Shown: positions 24,842 through 29,398 of the stretch, in pieces
Layout of the letters: the number at the start of each line of letters is the position of its first letter
How positions within the stretch are numbered: position 1 is the first letter of the stretch
Origin: JAPLFM01 sp964650885
GTDB lineage: Bacteria; Bacteroidota; Ignavibacteria; Kapaibacteriales; UBA2268
NCBI GenBank assembly: GCA_964650885.1
Contig: CAZYXG010000032.1
Coordinates: 1 to 29,398 of the forward strand
Direction: 5' to 3'
Length of the DNA: 29,398 nucleotides
Translations under genes and position numbers: made by a program
Notes under the pieces: model-generated
Databases searched by the model: none
What the model saw: the letters and a program-made list of their open reading frames with translations, nothing else
What the model was told of the DNA's origin: nothing

Positions 24842-25822
24842 ATGGGCGTTGTTATGAAAATAGTAATTTCTGCTGGCGATATTAATGGAATTGGACTTGA
24901 AATTTTTTATAAAGCAATGCTGCATAAAAAATGGGAAGGTGTCGAATTTACTCTTGTTGTTAGTGCCAACACTTTGAAAAACTATTTCGACCTTATGGAA
25001 TTTGAATATGATTTTGATTTAATCCAAATCATAATTGGTGACAATACTATTGATATTGACCCTGTTTTTGAAGCTCCACAAATTGATTTCGGAAAAGTAA
25101 CAATTGAATCGGGCAGACATGCAGTTGCTTCATTAGAAAAAGCTACTGGTCTTCTACAGTCTGGATTTGCAAATGCTATTGTTACATTGCCAATTTCCAA
25201 AGAAGCTTGCCAAATAACTAATTGGAATTACCCAGGGCATACGGAATTTTTTGCCGAAAAATTCAATAGTGATTATATGATGGTGCTTACTAATTTGCGG
25301 CTCTATGTGGCACTTGCCACAATACATATACCGATTAGCAAAGTAACCGAAAAAATCACAAAAGAGCTACTTATAGAAAAAGTGCAAATGCTTGATAAAA
25401 CTTTGCGAGTTGATATTGGAATTGCCACACCAAAAATTGCAGTGCTTGGGTTGAACCCACACGCTGGAGAAAATGGACATATTGGCAATGAAGAAAATAT
25501 TATAATTAATCCAGCAATTGCAGAGCTAAAAGCTAATGGCTATGAAGTGGAAGGTGCTTATGCCGCAGATGGATTCTTTGCGGCTAAGCAATACCATGCC
25601 TTCGATGGTGTACTTGCTATGTACCACGACCAAGGATTGATTCCGCTGAAAATGTTGGCTTTCCCAGGAGGTGTAAACTTCACTGCTGGTTTGCCTGTGA
25701 TACGCACTTCGCCAGACCACGGCACTGCTTTCGCAATAGCAGGGCAAGATGTAGCTTCGGCTAAGAGTTTAATTGATTCGATTGAATTAGCTGAGAAAAT
25801 CTACAGCAATAGAAAAAAGTAA
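24842..25822 (+). CDS. pdxA: 4-hydroxythreonine-4-phosphate dehydrogenase
   Basis: PdxA is the NAD-dependent enzyme of the DXP-dependent pyridoxal phosphate route; 326 aa. The three metal-binding histidines are His162 (ATIHIPIS), His207 (GLNPHAGE) and His262 (MYHDQGLIPLK). Their spacing (45 and 55 residues) equals that of E. coli PdxA (166, 211, 266). PGHTEFFA at 131-138 and the IRTSPDHGTAFAIAG segment are also present. The N-terminal loop reads AGDINGIGLEI where GDPAGIGPEI is usual. The start is the ATG at 24842 or, perhaps better, Met5 at 24854 (MKIVISAGD). It is the last gene of the operon, 10 bases after rodA, and its stop codon lies inside a palindrome shared with the convergent neighbour. 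Confidence 0.95.
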   Translation: MGVVMKIVISAGDINGIGLEIFYKAMLHKKWEGVEFTLVVSANTLKNYFDLMEFEYDFDLIQIIIGDNTIDIDPVFEAPQIDFGKVTIESGRHAVASLEKATGLLQSGFANAIVTLPISKEACQITNWNYPGHTEFFAEKFNSDYMMVLTNLRLYVALATIHIPISKVTEKITKELLIEKVQMLDKTLRVDIGIATPKIAVLGLNPHAGENGHIGNEENIIINPAIAELKANGYEVEGAYAADGFFAAKQYHAFDGVLAMYHDQGLIPLKMLAFPGGVNFTAGLPVIRTSPDHGTAFAIAGQDVASAKSLIDSIELAEKIYSNRKK

Positions 25823-25832
25823 GTTTACTTTT
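25815..25832. terminator. Palindrome containing both stop codons of a convergent pair
   Basis: AAAAGTAA-GT-TTACTTTT is an exact 8-bp inverted repeat. Its left arm ends in the pdxA TAA and its right arm begins with the TTA that is the stop of the minus-strand gene. The two genes are two bases apart. A short AT-rich bidirectional terminator is plausible. Confidence 0.45.
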
Positions 25833-26745
25833 CGTTGATTTTGGTTTCTATATCGCTACGGATAAGGGCTTTAGGAAGTACGTATTCTTCTTTCTTGCCA
25901 CTTTTGTGGTTTGATTCAGTATCTAATTTATCTTGCGATTCTAAGTTAGAATTTTTCTTAGAGTGCGTTGCAATTCTCTCACTATTTCTAGATGATTTTC
26001 TTATTTTTGTAGCAGTGCCTTCTTCGCCAGAAATTTGCAAATCATAAGCACTGCGTCCACTAGAGCGTCCTACTCTCCCACTATAATTTCGCTTTTTGTC
26101 GGAATCTGCTTTAGTTTTGATATTTGCTTCCAAACTATTTAAGCTTTGCTTCATGTCAATCAATAATTTCATAAAGTCAGAAACATCTTTATTTTTTTCC
26201 ATTTTTTCAGAAGTTTCTTTGCTTACATCGCCAAATAAATTCAAATTGAATTTAATTTTTGGCAGAGACTTATATGCAATAGCTTGAGCTGGGTCTGATT
26301 CGCTTGGAGTTGTCATTTCATCTAAAAGTGATGTAAGTTCAGCCACTTCATCTTCCAATTCCAAACGGTAAAGCCCAAGACTATCCAATGCAGTAAGTAT
26401 AGATTCCGATGGTATGAATATATTTGAGTTTTGTTTGGCTACAGGCAATCGTAATTGAGCAATTTTAATTTTGTCGGCGTTGCGAAGCGAAACAAAAAAA
26501 CTTCCTGGCACAAACTTAATTTCCAAATTACCTTTCACAAAGCTAAAGTTGTCTTTGTTTGATTTAAATGCTGCGAAGAAAGTTTTTCTAAACTGTTCAA
26601 TTTCATAGAACTTATTATTGCTAATTGTATGAGTAGGTATAGACTTCGCTTTACCATCTATTTTCAGAGATAGCCCAGCAAAGCTTACACTCTGAGCAAA
26701 CAGAATGCACACAATAGTCAATATGTAAGTTGAAATTTGTTTCAT
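25825..26745 (-). CDS. Exported protein with a stalk-like N-terminal domain and charged low-complexity tail
   Basis: A 306-aa protein starting with a signal peptide (MKQISTYILTIVCILFAQSV, cleavage near residue 23). Residues about 24-130 (LSLKIDGKAKSIPTH, FYEIEQFRKTFFAAF, IFIPSESILTAL) alternate short strands and helices. They resemble the duplicated strand-helix 'stalk' domain annotated as copper amine oxidase N-terminal-like; this is a resemblance only. Residues about 200-306 are polar and rich in Ser, Lys, Arg and Glu (GRVGRSSGRSAYDLQ, KIRKSSRNSERIATHSKK) and look disordered. The frame extends upstream to an ATG at 26832 that overlaps the stop of the preceding gene as ATGA. I prefer 26745 because the signal peptide begins there; the added 29 residues show no export signal. 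It lies downstream of the sorting-domain gene, probably in one transcript. Function unknown. Confidence 0.7.
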   Translation of the reverse strand: MKQISTYILTIVCILFAQSVSFAGLSLKIDGKAKSIPTHTISNNKFYEIEQFRKTFFAAFKSNKDNFSFVKGNLEIKFVPGSFFVSLRNADKIKIAQLRLPVAKQNSNIFIPSESILTALDSLGLYRLELEDEVAELTSLLDEMTTPSESDPAQAIAYKSLPKIKFNLNLFGDVSKETSEKMEKNKDVSDFMKLLIDMKQSLNSLEANIKTKADSDKKRNYSGRVGRSSGRSAYDLQISGEEGTATKIRKSSRNSERIATHSKKNSNLESQDKLDTESNHKSGKKEEYVLPKALIRSDIETKINEK

Positions 26746-26828
26746 TGAAAGAAATTTATAGTTTCCCTCAATTATCGGCACTAATTTATTAAACTTTAAG
26801 GAAATGATTGCTAAATTCTGCTTTTCAT

Positions 26829-27203
26829 TCATCTACCTATTGTCATTAATTTAGTCTCAATGAAATCGCCAGCTTTTAAAGTGTAATAATAAACGCCACT
26901 TGGCAAATTATATGAGTAGTTAGAGAAATTTATTTGGTGCTGTCCAGCCGCCATTTCTCCATTTGTTAAAGTAGTTACTTCTATTCCACTTATGCTAAAT
27001 AGTTTCAATTCTGCAAATTGAGCAACTGGCAGATAGAATCCAATTTTAGTGTTCATTTGGAAAGGATTCGGCGAATTTTGTTCTAAATTGTAACTAGTTT
27101 GATTTACAAACAATATAGGATTAACAGTTGTAACTTGACCAAACAATGCTGTTTGGACAAAAAGGAAAGTACCAAAAATAGAAAGAAGTAGAGTTTTTTT
27201 CAT
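26829..27203 (-). CDS. T9SS sorting-domain-only exported protein, 124 aa
   Basis: Almost the whole protein is an address tag. A signal peptide covers residues 1-22 (MKKTLLLSIFGTFLFVQTAL, cleavage near FG|QV). A linker of about 15 residues follows. Residues 38-124 form a complete type A T9SS C-terminal domain: YNLEQNSPNPF, KIGFYLPV, AELKLFSISG, LPSGVYYYTLKAGDF and a final ETKLMTIGR. In this family the domain directs large cargo through the type IX translocon and is then cleaved. No cargo domain is present here. It could be a trimmed gene, a regulator or competitor of sorting, or a small adhesin. The TGA stop overlaps a possible ATG of the next gene, suggesting co-transcription. Confidence 0.88.
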   Translation of the reverse strand: MKKTLLLSIFGTFLFVQTALFGQVTTVNPILFVNQTSYNLEQNSPNPFQMNTKIGFYLPVAQFAELKLFSISGIEVTTLTNGEMAAGQHQINFSNYSYNLPSGVYYYTLKAGDFIETKLMTIGR

Positions 27204-27443
27204 AGTTACTCAAAAAGTATAAATCAAAATAGTATTAATAAATTTTCATAACAACTCTTAAAGTTAGTTTTTGTTGCAAAAAAATATTTCTAAATTGGAA
27301 AGTTGTTAGTTGACTTGGATATTTCAACAATAAATTTGAAATAATCGAAAAGAATTACGAAATATAGATTATTTTTCATAAAAATGTAACTTATTTCTAT
27401 TTAGTGTATTAATGAATAATTAGAAAAGCATTTAACTTTTGTT

Positions 27444-27451
27444 TATCTTTG
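27444..27451 (+). promoter_or_regulatory. -7 element (TATCTTTG) upstream of the Asp-box gene
   Basis: TATCTTTG matches TAnnTTTG and ends 42 bases before the ATG at 27494. No convincing -33 TTTG box is seen. The intergenic region 27204-27493 holds nothing else that I can identify. Confidence 0.45.
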
Positions 27452-27493
27452 TATGAATACTACAATTAACTAACATTAAATAATGAGTAAATT

Positions 27494-29398
27494 ATGATTA
27501 AAAAGCTACTTTATTTCAAGCTGTTATGCTTAATACTGCCTTTTTTAATGGCAAATATAAGCAATTCCCAAGATGAGTTTGGTCGTATAGTCGGCCCACC
27601 AAGCAATGAGGTGCGTGCTTTGGCAATTAGCACCAACGATTTAATTATGGCTGGCTCTTGGGGAGAAGGGATTTTCTCTTCAGTAGATGGCAACAATTGG
27701 GTTTATAAGAATAGTGGGTTAACAAATCTGTATATCACAGATATTAAGGTTACTAGTGGAAATATCTACTTCGCAACTACTTATGGCGGTGGTGTTTTTA
27801 AATCAACTGATAATGGTTCTACTTGGACTGCTCTTAATAATGGTATAGACAACTTGAATTTGAAGTGTGTTTTGCCTTATTCAAATGATACATTGTTCGT
27901 TGGTTCTTATGGTTCGGGTATTTATCGTTCCATTAACGGAGGTACATCGTGGCAAAAAGCAAACAAGGGTATAAGTTATCAAGACATTAATTGTTTGGCT
28001 CGCACTAAAGCAGGAGCTGTGTTTGCTGGTACTTATGGCGGCGGTATATTTATGACTGGCGATAGAGGTACAAATTGGAGAGGTTTTTCAGGTATTGCAA
28101 GTAATTACATCAATTCGTTCGGCGTTTTTGCCAATGGCGATGTAGCCGCTTGCACTAATGGTAGAGGTGTATATTTCACCGATAACGAAGGTAAATCTTG
28201 GCTTGAATTGGCTTATGCTTTAGATTCTAGATTGGAAGATCAAAACGTAACTTGCTTTATTGATATTAAAACTAATAATCACACTTACGTTGTTGGGACT
28301 AAACATAGAGGAGTTTATACTTATAAAACAGTATCGGACGATTTCTATGAGCAGTCCACAAATTATAAGAATATGGGAAGCAATGTAATGGCTATGACTT
28401 CTCAGAAAATTCTCTACATGGCTTCTCCTCAAAAAGGTATTATGCGTTCGACAACCAATGGAGTTACTTGGCTTGCTATTGATAATCCAATCACTAAATA
28501 TAATGGCTTTGCTATGAAAATTTGGTCCGATAATAATTCCAACTTGCTTTTTTCGGGTAGAAGAGATGGCGGTTTATATATGTCATCTAACTTTGGAAAT
28601 ACTTGGAGCGATAATAAAATAGTAGGCAGAAAAGTACAGGATTTGATAATTACTAATACAGGTACAATTTTAGCTGAAGCTGTGCTAAACGATACTACTT
28701 ACGATGGTATAATGAGATCAACCAATGGAGGTGTTTCATTCACAATGTTTGGAACAAAAGATACTATCAATAAATTTGGAAAAGCTTTCAATGGCGATTT
28801 GTTTGCGTTAACAGTAAGAACAAATGGTAGCGGTTCTACTACTACAATTACAGCAAGAATTAAAAAATCTGTAAATGATGGTGCAACTTGGAATGAATCT
28901 TTATTCTTTAGGCCATTCTGTCCAACTTGTCGTAGTTGGCTATTTGGACAAGCCAATGGCGATTTATTTATTAGTTTAGATGTCAGTCCCCCAAAAATAT
29001 TTGTTTCATCCAATGGTGGAGATAATGTCGTTCAAAAAACATTTACAACTGCTTTAACAGTTCGTGATATGACTATGACGCCAAACGGTAATTTGTGGAT
29101 GGCAACAAATGATGGTATTTGGAAATCTGTGAATAATGGTAATAACTTTACCACTATTCCTATGAATTTTGCTATGCCAAAGACCAAAGTTATAGCTCTC
29201 GGTGGTGCTTTAGCTTTTAGAAGTGACAATGAAGTTTTTGTCGGAATGGAAGCAGATGGAATATATCGTACTTTGAACGGGGGAACTACTTTTGACACTC
29301 TTAACTATAATGTAACAGTAGCGGACTTTAACGGCAGCACTCAAAACAAAGATGGCGATATATTCTTAAGCACAAATTCATTATACCGAAATACTAAT
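27494..29398 (+). CDS. Exported Asp-box (BNR-like) beta-propeller protein, 3' end outside the window
   Basis: The frame is open from the ATG at 27494 to the window edge (635 codons, no stop). The N-terminus is a signal peptide (KKLLYFKLLCLILPFLMA). Repeats of the form S-x-D/N-x-G-x-T-W occur throughout: GVFKSTDNGSTW, GIYRSINGGTSW, IMRSTTNGVTW, LYMSSNFGNTW, GIWKSVNNGNNF and GIYRTLNGGTTF, with weaker copies between. This is the Asp-box motif of sialidases, xyloglucanases, sortilin-like and YCF48-like propellers; the repeat alone does not imply an enzyme. No sialidase arginine triad can be placed. In this lineage such proteins commonly end in a T9SS sorting domain, which would lie beyond the window. 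It is divergent from the sorting-domain-only gene at 27203. Confidence 0.85.
   Translation, partial: MIKKLLYFKLLCLILPFLMANISNSQDEFGRIVGPPSNEVRALAISTNDLIMAGSWGEGIFSSVDGNNWVYKNSGLTNLYITDIKVTSGNIYFATTYGGGVFKSTDNGSTWTALNNGIDNLNLKCVLPYSNDTLFVGSYGSGIYRSINGGTSWQKANKGISYQDINCLARTKAGAVFAGTYGGGIFMTGDRGTNWRGFSGIASNYINSFGVFANGDVAACTNGRGVYFTDNEGKSWLELAYALDSRLEDQNVTCFIDIKTNNHTYVVGTKHRGVYTYKTVSDDFYEQSTNYKNMGSNVMAMTSQKILYMASPQKGIMRSTTNGVTWLAIDNPITKYNGFAMKIWSDNNSNLLFSGRRDGGLYMSSNFGNTWSDNKIVGRKVQDLIITNTGTILAEAVLNDTTYDGIMRSTNGGVSFTMFGTKDTINKFGKAFNGDLFALTVRTNGSGSTTTITARIKKSVNDGATWNESLFFRPFCPTCRSWLFGQANGDLFISLDVSPPKIFVSSNGGDNVVQKTFTTALTVRDMTMTPNGNLWMATNDGIWKSVNNGNNFTTIPMNFAMPKTKVIALGGALAFRSDNEVFVGMEADGIYRTLNGGTTFDTLNYNVTVADFNGSTQNKDGDIFLSTNSLYRNTN

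Noticed and set aside
26746..26832. Upstream 29-residue extension of the exported protein, with an ATGA overlap to the preceding gene
   Set aside because: A textbook signal peptide begins at 26745, and the extension would bury it inside the protein.
27511..29298. Minus-strand frames opposite the Asp-box protein
   Set aside because: The plus-strand frame is continuous with signal peptide and regular repeats; the opposite frames are low-information shadows.
1..29398. CRISPR array, tRNA, rRNA, transposase or toxin-antitoxin pair
   Set aside because: I looked on both strands and found no regular spacer-repeat array, no cloverleaf, no transposase motif and no recognisable toxin next to the small genes.

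Overview
The window is AT-rich, scaffolded bacterial DNA with two 100-N gaps (4702-4801 and 19673-19772). Three signs point to the Bacteroidota/Chlorobiota/Ignavibacteria/Kapabacteria superphylum. Several secreted proteins end in type IX secretion (T9SS) sorting domains. Shine-Dalgarno sequences are mostly missing. A Bacteroidota-like promoter word, TAnnTTTG, sits upstream of most plus-strand genes. Without a database search I cannot go below that level. Most of the window is housekeeping sequence; I see no IS element, CRISPR array, tRNA, rRNA or prophage.

Layout. 1-3920: lon (minus, with a clear terminator) is divergent from a GAF-SpoIIE-type PP2C phosphatase. 3921-5160: a disturbed region around the first gap, with a 17-bp perfect palindrome, a small outer-membrane-type protein broken at an (AT)6 tract, and a decayed fragment of another exported protein. 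5161-8052: a DbpA-like RNA helicase, then asnS with a strong terminator. 8053-10200: an AAC(3)-fold acyltransferase and an orphan 174-aa protein, with wide non-coding flanks. 10201-12941: 4-hydroxyphenylpyruvate dioxygenase with its terminator, then a GT-C-type membrane protein. 12949-15207: speA followed directly by an unknown 121-aa gene. 15442-19485: a 1347-aa secreted von Willebrand A protein with seven internal propeller-like repeats and a T9SS tail. 19486-20400: the second gap, a 61-aa gene and the prfA promoter.

20401-25822 is a compact plus-strand operon, prfA-murG-purC-rodA-pdxA. It covers translation termination, peptidoglycan precursor and polymerisation/shape functions, purine synthesis and PLP synthesis, with gaps from a 23-bp overlap to 14 bp. 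It meets a minus-strand exported protein tail to tail at a palindrome that holds both stop codons. 25825-29398 is an envelope/secretion block: an exported protein with a charged low-complexity tail, a 124-aa protein that is almost only signal peptide plus T9SS sorting domain, and a large exported Asp-box (BNR-like) beta-propeller protein that runs off the window.

No complete novel multi-gene system is visible. The best leads are the (AT)6 reading-frame break (possible phase variation), the sorting-domain-only T9SS protein, the VWA-propeller protein, the palindromes at all three convergent gene junctions, and the dbpA promoter placed so close to the ATG that its transcript may be leaderless.
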